Positions 52,043-61,772 of a stretch of DNA of 64,000 nt are shown here, piece by piece. Position 1 is the first letter of the stretch. Each line of letters opens with the position of its first letter. Where the stretch lies: assembly GCF_001577265.1 (NCBI RefSeq), contig NZ_CP014517.1, forward strand, positions 1,851,001 to 1,915,000. The letters run 5' to 3'. The DNA comes from Variovorax sp. PAMC 28711. Lineage in GTDB: Bacteria > Pseudomonadota > Gammaproteobacteria > Burkholderiales > Burkholderiaceae_C. Both the position numbers and the translations under genes were made by a program. The notes under the pieces are model-generated. The model made no database searches, was not told the DNA's origin, and worked only from the letters and a program-made list of their open reading frames with translations.

Positions 52043-53185
52043 TCAAAGGTCCCGATAAAAGCGGCCGCGATTGAAGATGCGGTGCGGATCGAATTCGTGC
52101 TTGAGCGCGCGATGGATGCGCGCCAGCGGCGGGCTCAACGCGTCGAACTTTGGAACGGAGTCGGTCGCAGCGCCAAGCGAGTCGGGCGATGCGGCAGCGA
52201 ACAGCGTCGCACTGCCGCCCGCCGCCCGCGCCGCGTCTCGCAGCGCCTCAGCCTGCCCGCGCGCGGCACAGTACCAACGCTGCCCGCCGTGCCATTCGAT
52301 CAACGGCATGCCGTCGAGCGCCAGCACCGGCGCGGTTTGCGGCACCGACAGCCGCCACAGGTCGGCAGCGCCATCGTCGACAAGGCGTGCGGCGAACCAG
52401 GGATGCTGCTGGTCGCGCAGCGACTGCCAGAAGGCCGCTGCCTGCTGCGCATCCTGCCTCTCGCCGCCCAGATGCCCGCATGCCGCTTCGACCGCAGCCA
52501 CCGCCCCGCGCAGACGCAGCGCGAGCCGGCCGACGCCATCGGCCTCGTGCCAGGCGCTCGCGTTCAGCGGCAGCGGCCGGCCGCCCCATTCGTTGAGCAG
52601 GCGCAACGCATCGGCCTGGCTGCAGTCGAAACTCAGCGTGGCCTCGGCCGGCGCCACCGGCAGCACCTTCAGGCTCACTTCCGCGATGAGGCCCAACACG
52701 CCGAGCGAACCGGCCAGCACGCGCGAGACGTCGTAGCCCGCGACGTTCTTCATGACGGTGCCGCCGAAGCTGAGCACCTCGCCGCGTCCGTTGACCAACG
52801 TCGCACCGAGCACGTAGTCGCGCACCGCGCCGACGCTCGCGCGGGACGGACCGCTCAGGCCCGCCGCGACCATGCCGCCGACGGTGCCGCCGCGCACGCC
52901 GGGGTTGGCAGGATGGGCGAAGCGCGGCGCCTCGAAAGGCAGGCACTGCCCGTGTTCGGCCAGCAGCGCCTCGAGTTCGGCCAGCGGCGTGCCGGCGCGC
53001 ACGGTGACCACGAGTTCGCTGGGTTCGTAGCTGGTGATGCCGTGCAGCTCGCTGGTGACCAGCGGCTCGCCTTGCGGGGCCTCGCCGTAGAAGTATTTGG
53101 TGCCGCCGCCGCGGATGTCGAGCGGGGTGGCGTCGGTGGCGGCCGCGCGGATGCGATCGGCGATCTGGCGAAGGGCTGGATCCAT
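52043..53185 (-). CDS. glcE: Glycolate oxidase FAD-binding subunit
   Basis: A 380-aa FAD-linked oxidase subunit. The PCMH-type FAD fold runs over about residues 15-200 (DIRGGGTKYFYG, RGGTVGGMVAAGLSGPSRASVGAVRDYVLG, GGTVMKNVAGYDVSRVLAGSLGVLG). It acts with GlcD and GlcF to oxidise glycolate to glyoxylate. ATG at 53185 is taken because MDPALRQIADR begins the conserved region. Confidence 0.92.
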   Translation of the reverse strand: MDPALRQIADRIRAAATDATPLDIRGGGTKYFYGEAPQGEPLVTSELHGITSYEPSELVVTVRAGTPLAELEALLAEHGQCLPFEAPRFAHPANPGVRGGTVGGMVAAGLSGPSRASVGAVRDYVLGATLVNGRGEVLSFGGTVMKNVAGYDVSRVLAGSLGVLGLIAEVSLKVLPVAPAEATLSFDCSQADALRLLNEWGGRPLPLNASAWHEADGVGRLALRLRGAVAAVEAACGHLGGERQDAQQAAAFWQSLRDQQHPWFAARLVDDGAADLWRLSVPQTAPVLALDGMPLIEWHGGQRWYCAARGQAEALRDAARAAGGSATLFAAASPDSLGAATDSVPKFDALSPPLARIHRALKHEFDPHRIFNRGRFYRDL

Positions 53186-53217
53186 GAGGGCGATCGTACC
53201 GCTGGCGGCCGCGGGCT

Positions 53218-54138
53218 TCAGTCTTCGAAGAAGCTCACCGACATGCCGGGCGTCGCGACGTGCATCGACACCACGCAGCCGGAAGCGGGCCGCTGCTCGA
53301 TCTCTTCGGCCGGGCGGCCGCGGCGGGCGCTCGTCACGAACAGTGTTTTCAGGTCGTCTCCGCCAAAACACGGCATGGTCGGGCATTGCACCGGCGTGGC
53401 AATGGCCGCGACCTGCTCGCCCGCAGCGTTGAACCGAAGCAACTGCCCGCCTTCGAACATCGCGGCCCAGTAGCACCCTTCGGCGTCGAGCGTGGCGCCG
53501 TCGGGCCGGCCCTGGTAGCGCACCGGCGACGACGGCGTCCAGCCCGAAGGCTTCGGCGCGAACTGCTGGAACACGCGCGGGTTCGTGAGCGTGTTCGGCT
53601 CGCTGTCCCAGTCCCACGCGCGGATCGCATGCGCTGCGGTGTCCGACCAGTAAACCGTGCGCCGGTCCGCCGAAAACGCGAGGCCGTTGGCGGTGGTCGC
53701 ATCGCCCGCCATCGCGGTGACCGACGGCGCCTTGCCGTCCCGCGCGTCGAGACAAAAGAGCGTGGCGTTCGGCCGGTCCTTGGCCTCGTTCAACGTGCCG
53801 GCCCAGAAGCGGCCGAGCGCATCGCACTTGCCGTCGTTGAAGCGCATCGTGCGGGTGTCGTAGTCGACGCCGGCCAGCAGCGTGAGTTCACCGCCCCATT
53901 CGCGCGCCCGGTAGATGCCGTCGCGCAGCGCGATCACCAGACCGCCACTGCGTGCGGGCGCCATGCAGCCGGGTTCGCTGGGCAGCAGCCATCGCTCGAC
54001 CGTCGCCATGCCGATCTCGCCGCGGGTGCGCAGCACGGCGCGACCGGGAATGTCCACCCAGTACAGCGAGCGCTCCTGCGGATGCCAGAAAGGGGATTCG
54101 CCAAGCTCGCACTGGCTGTCTTGAAGGGTGGTCCACAT
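53218..54138 (-). CDS. SMP-30/gluconolactonase-family protein
   Basis: A 306-aa six-bladed beta-propeller of the SMP-30/regucalcin family. Metal-ligand motifs are visible: LGESPFWHP (Glu near residue 14), NDGKCDALGRFWAGT near 100, TTANGLAFSADRRTVYWSD near 148. Family members hydrolyse sugar lactones. It is 32 nt upstream of glcE on the same strand, suggesting a shared transcript, though no direct pathway link to glycolate is evident. A terminator lies just before its start region. Confidence 0.83.
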   Translation of the reverse strand: MWTTLQDSQCELGESPFWHPQERSLYWVDIPGRAVLRTRGEIGMATVERWLLPSEPGCMAPARSGGLVIALRDGIYRAREWGGELTLLAGVDYDTRTMRFNDGKCDALGRFWAGTLNEAKDRPNATLFCLDARDGKAPSVTAMAGDATTANGLAFSADRRTVYWSDTAAHAIRAWDWDSEPNTLTNPRVFQQFAPKPSGWTPSSPVRYQGRPDGATLDAEGCYWAAMFEGGQLLRFNAAGEQVAAIATPVQCPTMPCFGGDDLKTLFVTSARRGRPAEEIEQRPASGCVVSMHVATPGMSVSFFED

Positions 54139-54161
54139 CGAGCGAATTGTGCGCGCTCAAT

Positions 54162-54192
54162 GCAAAAGGCCCGTCAGAGACGGGCCTTTTGC
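54162..54192. terminator. Rho-independent terminator after amtB
   Basis: Perfect 12-bp arms GCAAAAGGCCCG (54162-54173) and CGGGCCTTTTGC (54181-54192) around a 7-nt loop. The arms include A and T runs, so the structure can work in both directions. It ends the porin-glnK-amtB transcript, whose last stop is at 54212, and insulates the SMP-30 gene. Confidence 0.85.
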
Positions 54193-54211
54193 TGATCGCG
54201 AAAACCGAGAA

Positions 54212-55729
54212 TTAGCGGTTGTACGCGGTCTCGCCGTGCGACGAGATGTCGAGGCCTTCGCGCTCTTCTTCTTCCGTCACGCGAAGACCGATCGTCAGGT
54301 CGGCGATCTTGAAGGCGACGAAGGAAACCACACCCGACCACACGATGGTGAGGAGCACAGCCTTCAGCTGGATCCAGACCTGCGGTCCGATCTCGGTGGT
54401 CACGACGGCAGCCGTGACCCAGTCGCCGACGATGCCGGGGCCGCCGAGCGACTGCGTGTTGAACACGCCGGTGAGCAGGGCGCCGACGATACCGCCGACA
54501 CCGTGCACGCCGAACACGTCGAGCGAGTCGTCCGCGCCGAGCAGCTTCTTGAGACCATTGACGCCCCAGAGGCAGGCGAAGCCGGCGACGAAGCCGATCA
54601 CGATCGCGCCCATCAGGCCGACGTTGCCGGCGGCCGGGGTGATCGCCACGAGGCCGGCGACGGCGCCCGAAGCGGCACCGAGCATCGACGCCTTGCCGCG
54701 AATCAGCGCTTCGCCGATGCACCATGCGAGCACGGCGGCGGCGGTGGCCGAGAAGGTGTTCATGAAGGCGAGCACGGCGCTGGTGCCGGCTTCGAGGGCC
54801 GAACCGGCGTTGAAGCCGAACCAGCCCACCCACAGCAGCGAGGCACCGACCATCGTCAGCGTCAGTGAATGCGGCGTGAAGGCTTCCTTGCCGTAGCCCA
54901 CGCGCTTGCCGATCACGAAAGCACCGACCAGACCGGCGACGGCCGCGTTGATGTGCACCACCGTGCCGCCTGCGAAGTCCAGGGCGCCCATCTGCCAGAT
55001 GTAGCCGGCCTTGGCGTTCATCGCGTCGACCACGTCCTTGCTGGCGTAGGCATCCGGGCCCATCCAGTACCAGACCATGTGCGCGATCGGCGCGTAGCTG
55101 AAGGTGAACCACAGCACCATGAACAGCAGGATGCCGCCGAACTTGGCGCGCTCTGCGAAGGCACCGACGATCAGGCAGCAGGTGATGCCGGCGAAGGTGG
55201 CCTGGAACGCGGCGAACAGCAGTTCGGGGATGTAGACGCCCTTGCTGAAGGTCGCGCCGGGTGCGAACACGCCGGTGGCCGGATCGAAGATCCCCTTCAT
55301 GAAGAGCCGGTCGAAGCCGCCGATGAAGGCATTGCCCTCGGTGAACGCGAGGCTGTAGCCGTAGACCAGCCACAACACGACGATCAGCGAGAACGTGACC
55401 ATCACCTGCATCAGGACCGACAGCATGTTCTTGCTGCGGACCAGGCCGCCGTAGAACAGCGCGAGGCCGGGGATGGTCATCATGATGACCAGCAGCGTCG
55501 ACAGCATCATCCAGCTGGTGTCGCCCTTGTCGAACTTGATCGCGGGTGCAGCGGCTGCGGCATCGGCAGCAGGTGCCGTGGCAGCCGCGGCGGCGGGTGC
55601 CACGGCCGGCGCGGCAGCGGCAGCCGGGGCCGAGGCCTCGGCGGCAGGCGCGGGCGTCTGGGCGAAGCCAGACACGCCGGCAGTGAGCACGCTCAGGCCG
55701 AGCGCGAGGGAGACGAGCAGTTTTTTCAT
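54212..55729 (-). CDS. amtB: Ammonium transporter AmtB
   Basis: A 505-aa ammonium channel with 11 membrane segments in the core. After a signal peptide (about residues 1-24) comes an Ala/Pro-rich spacer to about residue 65, making it longer than E. coli AmtB (428 aa). Pore histidines lie in FTPHSLTLT and FGVHGVGGIVG; ALFYGGLVRSKN opens the channel domain. It works with the adjacent PII protein, which blocks the pore when ammonium is plentiful. Start at 55729 opens the signal peptide; an upstream in-frame start would read through glnK. Confidence 0.94.
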   Translation of the reverse strand: MKKLLVSLALGLSVLTAGVSGFAQTPAPAAEASAPAAAAAPAVAPAAAAATAPAADAAAAAPAIKFDKGDTSWMMLSTLLVIMMTIPGLALFYGGLVRSKNMLSVLMQVMVTFSLIVVLWLVYGYSLAFTEGNAFIGGFDRLFMKGIFDPATGVFAPGATFSKGVYIPELLFAAFQATFAGITCCLIVGAFAERAKFGGILLFMVLWFTFSYAPIAHMVWYWMGPDAYASKDVVDAMNAKAGYIWQMGALDFAGGTVVHINAAVAGLVGAFVIGKRVGYGKEAFTPHSLTLTMVGASLLWVGWFGFNAGSALEAGTSAVLAFMNTFSATAAAVLAWCIGEALIRGKASMLGAASGAVAGLVAITPAAGNVGLMGAIVIGFVAGFACLWGVNGLKKLLGADDSLDVFGVHGVGGIVGALLTGVFNTQSLGGPGIVGDWVTAAVVTTEIGPQVWIQLKAVLLTIVWSGVVSFVAFKIADLTIGLRVTEEEEREGLDISSHGETAYNR

Positions 55730-55757
55730 TTCGGTTGTTCTTTCGTGCCGTGAATGA

Positions 55758-57067
<1,310 letters not shown>

Positions 57068-57115
57068 CGGGAAACTCCTCGAGGGGGTTGAAAATGGGGT
57101 TTGAATCCTGTTCAA

Positions 57116-57131
57116 AGCAGGGAGCGTGCCA
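57116..57131 (-). promoter_or_regulatory. sigma-54-like promoter of the porin-glnK-amtB unit
   Basis: Minus-strand TGGCACGCTCCCTGCT matches TGGCACG-N4-(T/C)TGC, with GG and GC separated by exactly 10 nt. It lies about 50 bp upstream of the porin ATG. RpoN control of amtB operons is the known pattern in proteobacteria. Confidence 0.75.
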
Positions 57132-57256
57132 AAGTCCACAAGCGGCGTGTCGCCAAAATGACCCGCGGCGCGGCGCGCCCTTTAAATAGTTACCTGACTG
57201 TTTCAAGCTGCCGCGGAACTTTGGAAGCCCGGCACGGTGGACCGGCGATTGCGGAA

Positions 57257-57273
57257 TGCACCATCTTGGTGAA
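57257..57273. promoter_or_regulatory. NtrC-like enhancer site
   Basis: TGCACC-N5-GGTGAA, matching the NtrC consensus TGCACC-N5-GGTGCA at 11 of 12 arm positions. It lies about 125-155 bp upstream of the sigma-54 element at 57116-57131, a normal enhancer distance. It also sits 10 bp before the comM start codon. Confidence 0.65.
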
Positions 57274-57283
57274 AGGGAGTGGA

Positions 57284-57505
57284 ATGAGTTTGTCTTTGGT
57301 GCAAAGCCGTGCATTGCTGGGTCTGGAAGCGGCCAGCGTGACCGTCGAGGTGCATCTGGCCAATGGCCTGCCCAGCTTCACGCTGGTCGGCCTGGCCGAT
57401 GTCGAAGTCAAGGAAGCGCGCGAACGCGTCCGCTCGGCCATCCAGAACGCCGGGCTCGAATTCCCCAACAACAAGAAGATCCGAAGTAGCCAAGCAGCTT
57501 TTTGA
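57284..57505 (+). pseudogene. comM: comM, 5' fragment (Mg-chelatase-like ATPase)
   Basis: The first 66 codons encode the ComM/YifB N-terminus (VQSRALLGLEAASVTVEVHL, NGLPSFTLVGLADVEVKEAR, GLEFPNNKKI). Homology stops at base 57481 and the frame ends seven codons later. Intact ComM is about 500 aa, so the Lon-like and AAA+ parts are gone and no function is expected. comM supports branch migration during natural transformation. The start has GGGAG upstream. The cut marks the left edge of the accessory region. Confidence 0.85.
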
Positions 57506-57837
57506 GACACGTAGTGGGGTGCAACGCCCCGGTTCGAATCTGGTTTCTCCCAAAAAGGATAGGAAAGGCAAGCCCCAAAGGGGCGCGTCAGTCTGCGGAC
57601 TTCGGGGGGCGCGGGGGGCGGGGAAAACCTGTGAATAACTCTGTATAGCTTGTGATCAACTGCTCGAGGGCGCAGTTATCGTGGGCTGGCTACCTGCAAG
57701 CAATTTTCCACATTGAGGGCATTGACGCCTTCAGCCGCCAAGCCCACCGGGTTTTGTAAGGTCTCAGAGGCTGCTGGGCAACTAGCTCAACGACAGAGGC
57801 GTCTTCTCAACGGTCGAAAGGACTTTGACCGGAATGC
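57482..57837. other. Non-coding junction with a tRNA T-arm-like sequence
   Basis: This ~355-bp stretch after the comM cut encodes no credible protein. At 57515-57552 it contains GGGGTGCAACGCCCC, then GGTTCGAATC and TGGTTTCTCCCA. That reads like the variable region, T-loop and 3' acceptor of a tRNA. No matching 5' half (GGGAGAA-like) precedes it and no CCA is encoded. It may be a leftover attachment site. The rest (57560-57837) shows only G-rich tracts and is AT-richer toward 57700. Confidence 0.35.
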
Positions 57838-58140
57838 CTACTTCGCAATCTTCCCTTCCGTTGCTGACTTCCTCTTTTTGGCCTTTTCAGGCCGGGCTAG
57901 CAAGGAGGAGGGATCGACTTCCAAGCTTCGAGCTAGCTTTTCGATGTTGTCGACCGAGACGTTTACCCGAGCGCGCTCTACCTGACTGATGAATGTCCGA
58001 TCTAGCTCGGCTGCGAACCCAAGTTTCTCTTGAGAAAGCCCTCTCTGCACCCGGTACGCGCGGACGTTGTAAGCGAGCACATCGCGAAGCGAATGCAAAG
58101 GAGTTGACTTAAGAGGGCCTTGCAGTGGTGGTGCCACCAT
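57838..58140 (-). CDS. XRE-family HTH regulator
   Basis: A 100-aa protein with a Cro/cI helix-turn-helix at about residues 20-78 (NVRAYRVQRGLSQEKLGFAAELDRTFISQVERA) and a Lys-rich C-terminal tail. It resembles small controller-type regulators of mobile elements. It is divergent from the unknown gene at 58268. The region is noticeably less GC-rich than the core chromosome. Confidence 0.82.
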   Translation of the reverse strand: MVAPPLQGPLKSTPLHSLRDVLAYNVRAYRVQRGLSQEKLGFAAELDRTFISQVERARVNVSVDNIEKLARSLEVDPSSLLARPEKAKKRKSATEGKIAK

Positions 58141-58267
58141 GCAATCTTTCCGTTATGATGGCGATACATCTACGGCCTTTGCGTCACCTATCAGAGGGTT
58201 GACTCGTCTATTGCTGTTAGCGGTACACCGATGCCGCTCGCTTCCACGCACAGTGCGCATTTGATCC

Positions 58268-58720
58268 ATGTTCACAACACCAGCATCCAGAGTCGCGCCC
58301 GCCGACTGGTCAGAGGGCCAACTGCAGTTCTCAATCGCACACTTGAGAGCAGTGGACCCAATGTTTCTTTGCACTTGGTACCGCGACGCCACGGAACAGG
58401 GAGAGGAAGCAGGCTACGGAGGATTTCTTTGCACCAAGGAAGAACTCCACAGGTTCTTGCTAGCTGAAGATGTTCCTCAGCTCGTAGGAATCCAGGTGCT
58501 CACCCGATCGAGTGAAGTCGGTTGGTCCATGCGAACCGCCCTTACGGTTGCGCACTGCATTGCCGATGGATGCGAGCCCGGCGACTTGGCATTCGGTGAC
58601 GACATTGAGTTGTTTGACAGCTGGACATCCCGCCTCCCAAGTTCGGCAGCCTTCATACCGCTGTGGAGCGCGCCGCAACTGCAGACCGGTGGCACCCAAG
58701 TTCAACAAGTCAAGAAATGA
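58268..58720 (+). CDS. Hypothetical protein, accessory region
   Basis: A 150-aa soluble protein with no recognised domain. Mixed alpha/beta sequence with LFDSWTS and several tryptophans; no membrane segment or signal. Its stop overlaps the next start in ATGA, so the two are translated together. Confidence 0.5.
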   Translation: MFTTPASRVAPADWSEGQLQFSIAHLRAVDPMFLCTWYRDATEQGEEAGYGGFLCTKEELHRFLLAEDVPQLVGIQVLTRSSEVGWSMRTALTVAHCIADGCEPGDLAFGDDIELFDSWTSRLPSSAAFIPLWSAPQLQTGGTQVQQVKK

Positions 58721-58992
58721 CAGTGCCCTACGAACGCCGAAGGGCTATTGAATGGGCAGGACAAGCTCTGCGTGACATGCGGTCCGAAACCAAGGACGCA
58801 ACGCTGTGGGGGGCTGCCGTTCCTGAAAAGCTACGGCAGCTTGCAACGCAGATTCTTCGGCATTACCCAACACCGGAGCAAATTGACGCGGCGACTGGCA
58901 TGGACGATGTGCCAGTGAGCGGGTGGATCGCAGGCGAGCCCGGCGATCGCGAGAAGCCCACCGAGAGCGATCGTGATTCTCACCGTGGATGA
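58717..58992 (+). CDS. BPSL0761-family small protein
   Basis: A 91-aa protein opening with TVPYERRRAIEWAGQALRDM, followed by LRQLATQILRHYPTPEQID. It resembles the BPSL0761 family of short proteins found in Burkholderiales accessory DNA. Function is unknown. Start at 58717 overlaps the upstream stop. Confidence 0.6.
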   Translation: MTVPYERRRAIEWAGQALRDMRSETKDATLWGAAVPEKLRQLATQILRHYPTPEQIDAATGMDDVPVSGWIAGEPGDREKPTESDRDSHRG

Positions 58993-59056
58993 CAACCTCC
59001 TCCTCATTAACGACCGCCGCTTCAAACTCGGCAAAACTCAGCAGTGAAGAAAGACG

Positions 59057-59458
59057 ATGACGTCGGAAGAACTCAAGTCGAAGTATCGATACATGTTCGA
59101 AGGACCCAACATTGGCTTGGACATGTACGAAGGGTGGACGCCGATCCTTGCGCAGGCGTGCGCGGAGATTGACGCGATCCTAGGAGAACACAAGCAAGGC
59201 TTTCACTTCTCTCAGCTCAAAGAAAAATACGGGAGCGCACGTTACTACTTCGACGCTGGTTCTGTTGATAACGAAGCATTGGAGCGAATTCAGATCGCGC
59301 TAGACCAAGCGGAGCAGGCGACCGAAACCGCATGCATGTGTTGTGGAAGCCCGGCCGTCATTGAAAAGTACGGTGGATGGTTTCTGTGCCTTTGCGATGC
59401 GCATGCCGTCGAACGCCGCGCAAAAATCTTAGAGCGGCCGACGAACCCGCGCACGTAG
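59057..59458 (+). CDS. Zinc-motif protein of unknown function, copy 1
   Basis: A 133-aa protein. N-terminal KSKYRYMF and GWTPILAQACAEIDAILGEHKQGFHFSQLKEKYGSARYYF are followed by a C-terminal zinc-type motif CMCCGSP...GWFLCLCDAH. This pattern (KEKYG/KEKFG, then C-x2-CG-x-P, GW, LC-x2-H) occurs in small proteins common in phage and accessory regions. No activity is known. A diverged paralogue is at 59824-60360 on the other strand. Confidence 0.6.
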   Translation: MTSEELKSKYRYMFEGPNIGLDMYEGWTPILAQACAEIDAILGEHKQGFHFSQLKEKYGSARYYFDAGSVDNEALERIQIALDQAEQATETACMCCGSPAVIEKYGGWFLCLCDAHAVERRAKILERPTNPRT

Positions 59459-59483
59459 ACAAGCTGTAGAACCGACGTGACTG

Positions 59484-59804
59484 ATGGCCGAGCAAAGACA
59501 ACGTCGCTACAAGCACACCGGCAGCGCGGTGCCTGACTTCAGTTTTACCGAATGCTACGACTGCGAAAGCAGAACCCTGACGATCTCGGCTCAGGACTTT
59601 GACAGCGTTGCGATTGGCGATCTCGTGATTCACAACGACTACGGGGTAGTTGCCCACGAGGATGAATTGGGCCCATTTGTGCACCCGTCGGCGTCTGTGA
59701 TCGTCGAAATAGCAAGTGCTCGATTTAGCGCCCGTATCGTTCGACAGCGTAGGTACGGATTGGAACGTGAGGAGCAAGTGACTGTGAGGCTGAGCATGCT
59801 GTGA
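59484..59804 (+). CDS. Hypothetical protein, accessory region
   Basis: A 106-aa soluble protein, beta-rich, opening MAEQRQRRYKHTGS and ending with QVTVRLSML. No recognised motif. It starts 25 nt after the zinc-motif gene on the same strand; no strong ribosome-binding site is seen. Confidence 0.45.
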   Translation: MAEQRQRRYKHTGSAVPDFSFTECYDCESRTLTISAQDFDSVAIGDLVIHNDYGVVAHEDELGPFVHPSASVIVEIASARFSARIVRQRRYGLEREEQVTVRLSML

Positions 59805-59823
59805 ACCATGCGCATGACGATGC

Positions 59824-60360
59824 CTAGCTCGTGCAGTCATCGCGGATCTCCGCGGCTGTCCACACAGATCCACGGAAACTATTTTCTAGGAATGCGCCAG
59901 TGCTGTGCTCGTGGCAGAGAGATGCCCATGGCCCGGCTGCGTTCGTGATGATCGAAGGTGACCCGCACACAATACACGACTCTCGAAGCGCCAACTCCCC
60001 ACGGAGCACAACCTCATGGATTTCGACCGCGGACCGCTCAAACGAATCGACGGGCTCGCACACTACCCGTGTCACTGCATCAGGCCGATGCGCGTGGATC
60101 ACGTGCCGGGCACGACCGCGCATCTCGTAGAAGAGACTTGGCGCGCCAAATTTCTCTCGTATTCGTATCCATTCGAAACCCCGTTTGTCCTCGCTGAGGA
60201 TGGTGTCGATCTGCTTGCACATCAGCGCGAACGTGGGCATCCAACCTCTAAAAAACACGTACGCTCTTCTACGTTCTGTACCCGTGAGCGGGAACATGTA
60301 CTTGAACTTCTCAGTCAAGCCTCGAATCTGAGCAGGTTCGCTCCACGCGTCAATACTCAC
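59824..60360 (-). CDS. Zinc-motif protein of unknown function, copy 2
   Basis: A 178-aa paralogue of the protein at 59057. Matching blocks are EKFKYMF, GWMPTFALMCKQIDTILSEDKRGF, IREKFGAPSLFY and the C-terminal CIVCGSP...GPWASLCHEHS. An insert of about 35 residues lies before the metal motif. The start is GTG at 60360 with GGAG upstream. Opposite strand to copy 1, suggesting an inverted duplication or independent acquisition. Confidence 0.55.
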   Translation of the reverse strand: MSIDAWSEPAQIRGLTEKFKYMFPLTGTERRRAYVFFRGWMPTFALMCKQIDTILSEDKRGFEWIRIREKFGAPSLFYEMRGRARHVIHAHRPDAVTRVVCEPVDSFERSAVEIHEVVLRGELALRESCIVCGSPSIITNAAGPWASLCHEHSTGAFLENSFRGSVWTAAEIRDDCTS

Positions 60361-60420
60361 AGGTCACTCCAGCAAGGACTAGGCTCGGGAAGCCAAGCAT
60401 GTCCCATCGAAGGATCTTGA

Positions 60421-60903
60421 TCAAGTCACTCCTGCATACTGAGCAGCAAGATCTTGAAAGAGTTTCAGCCCGGGATCTACATCAAGCTCATCGCGAATGA
60501 TTTGAGCCACCCGCGAGGAGCAAGCTGTCGCCGAACGCGCATCTAAAAACAGGATGCGTGTTCTGCGGGCAAGGATGTCCTCGACATTGCGCGCAAACTC
60601 GTACCGAATTGAGAAACGAACCATCCCTTCAGTAAGTGATCCGCAGATCGAAGCGTCGGCCCCGGGCATCTGTTCAACCAGCGTGGAATCGCGCCCGTAC
60701 TGAACCAGACTCGGCATAGAAGCTTCACCAGCTGCCACGAGCGCAAGTGTCAAGGTTCGGCAAGGTGCCAACTTTTCAAGCGCTCCGTTCGCGATGCATT
60801 CGTCAACAACCTCTTCTGCGATGGCTCGATAAGTTGTCCACTTGCCGCCCGTCACCGTAACGAGGCCGCTCGCGCTCACATCTATGTCGTGCTGTTGAGT
60901 TCC
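60421..60903 (-). pseudogene. glpD: glpD, 3' fragment (glycerol-3-phosphate dehydrogenase)
   Basis: About 160 C-terminal residues of an FAD-dependent glycerol-3-phosphate dehydrogenase. VSASGLVTVTGGKWTTYRAIAEEVVD and the C-terminal domain ARNVEDILARRTRILFLDA are diagnostic. The FAD-binding N-terminal two thirds are missing, cut off by the IS21-type end at about 60901. Not functional. Confidence 0.8.
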
Positions 60904-60942
60904 ATGCAATCCTGACCCGGTATTTCCATCTAATCTTGACCC
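60901..60942. repeat. Terminal direct repeats of the IS21-type element
   Basis: TCCATGCAATCCTGACCC (60901-60918) and TCCATCTAATCTTGACCC (60925-60942) match at 15 of 18 positions, 24 bp apart. IS21-family ends characteristically carry such repeats as transposase sites. Confidence 0.7.
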
Positions 60943-60965
60943 ACCCTTTTTGCGAGCCTGGCGGC

Positions 60966-61772
60966 TCACGGTGTGGATAGGTTCTTGGTCTTCTCCTTCT
61001 TTTTAATTGGGTCTGTGCGAACGGGTTGAGCCGAGCTGTGCCTGAAGCGGAAGCTGTCGTTGCCAGTCTCCAGGATGTGGCAATGATGCGTGAGCCGGTC
61101 CAGCAGCGCCGTCGTCATCTTCGCATCGCCGAACACGCTTGCCCATTCACTGAAGCTCAGGTTCGTCGTGATCACCACGCTCGTGCGCTCGTAGAGCTTC
61201 GAGAGCAAATGGAACAGCAACGCTCCGCCCGAGGCGCTGAACGGCAGGTAGCCAAGCTCGTCCAGGATCACCATGTCGGCGTACATCAGCCGGTGCGCGA
61301 TGTGACCCGGGTTGCCGCTGGCCTTCTCCTGCTCGAGCGCATTGACCAGTTCGACCGTGGAGAAGAATCTCACACGTCGATGGTGATGCTCGATGGCCTG
61401 CACACCCAGCGCCGTGGCGATGTGGGTCTTGCCCGTGCCAGGACCACCGACGAGCACCACGTTCTGGGCGTCCTCCATGAACTCGCACCGGTGCAACTGC
61501 CGCACCAAGGCTTCGTTGACCTCGCTGTGCGTGAAGTCGAAGCCTGTGAGGTCCCGGTAGGCCGGGAAGCGTGCCAGCTTCAACTGGTAGGCCACAGAGC
61601 GCACCTCACGCTCGGCCGTCTCGGCCTTGAGCAACTGCGCGAGCATCGGCTGCGCGGCCTCGAAGGCTGGAGCGCCCTGCGCGGCGAGTTCGGCCACGGC
61701 GTGTGCCATGCCGTGCATCTTGAGTTCGCGCAGCATGATCACGATGGCTGCGCTGGCGGGGTCATGGCGCAT
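60966..61772 (-). CDS. istB: IS21-family helper ATPase IstB
   Basis: A 268-aa AAA+ ATPase that assists the IstA transposase. Walker [10 protein letters not shown] near residue 109, Walker [13 protein letters not shown] near 170 and [12 protein letters not shown] near 228 are intact. The start overlaps the istA 3' end by 11 nt. Full length, but the element lacks an intact istA. Confidence 0.92.
   Translation of the reverse strand: MRHDPASAAIVIMLRELKMHGMAHAVAELAAQGAPAFEAAQPMLAQLLKAETAEREVRSVAYQLKLARFPAYRDLTGFDFTHSEVNEALVRQLHRCEFMEDAQNVVLVGGPGTGKTHIATALGVQAIEHHHRRVRFFSTVELVNALEQEKASGNPGHIAHRLMYADMVILDELGYLPFSASGGALLFHLLSKLYERTSVVITTNLSFSEWASVFGDAKMTTALLDRLTHHCHILETGNDSFRFRHSSAQPVRTDPIKKKEKTKNLSTP

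Noticed and set aside
50528..53473. Plus-strand open frame of 981 codons
   Set aside because: It is antisense to glcF and glcE, which are unmistakable. The predicted protein is Arg/His/Gly/Ala-rich without domains.
57482..57560. Complete tRNA gene
   Set aside because: Only a T-arm and 3' acceptor-like part can be seen. No complementary 5' acceptor, D-arm or CCA is present, so it is kept only as a possible attachment remnant.
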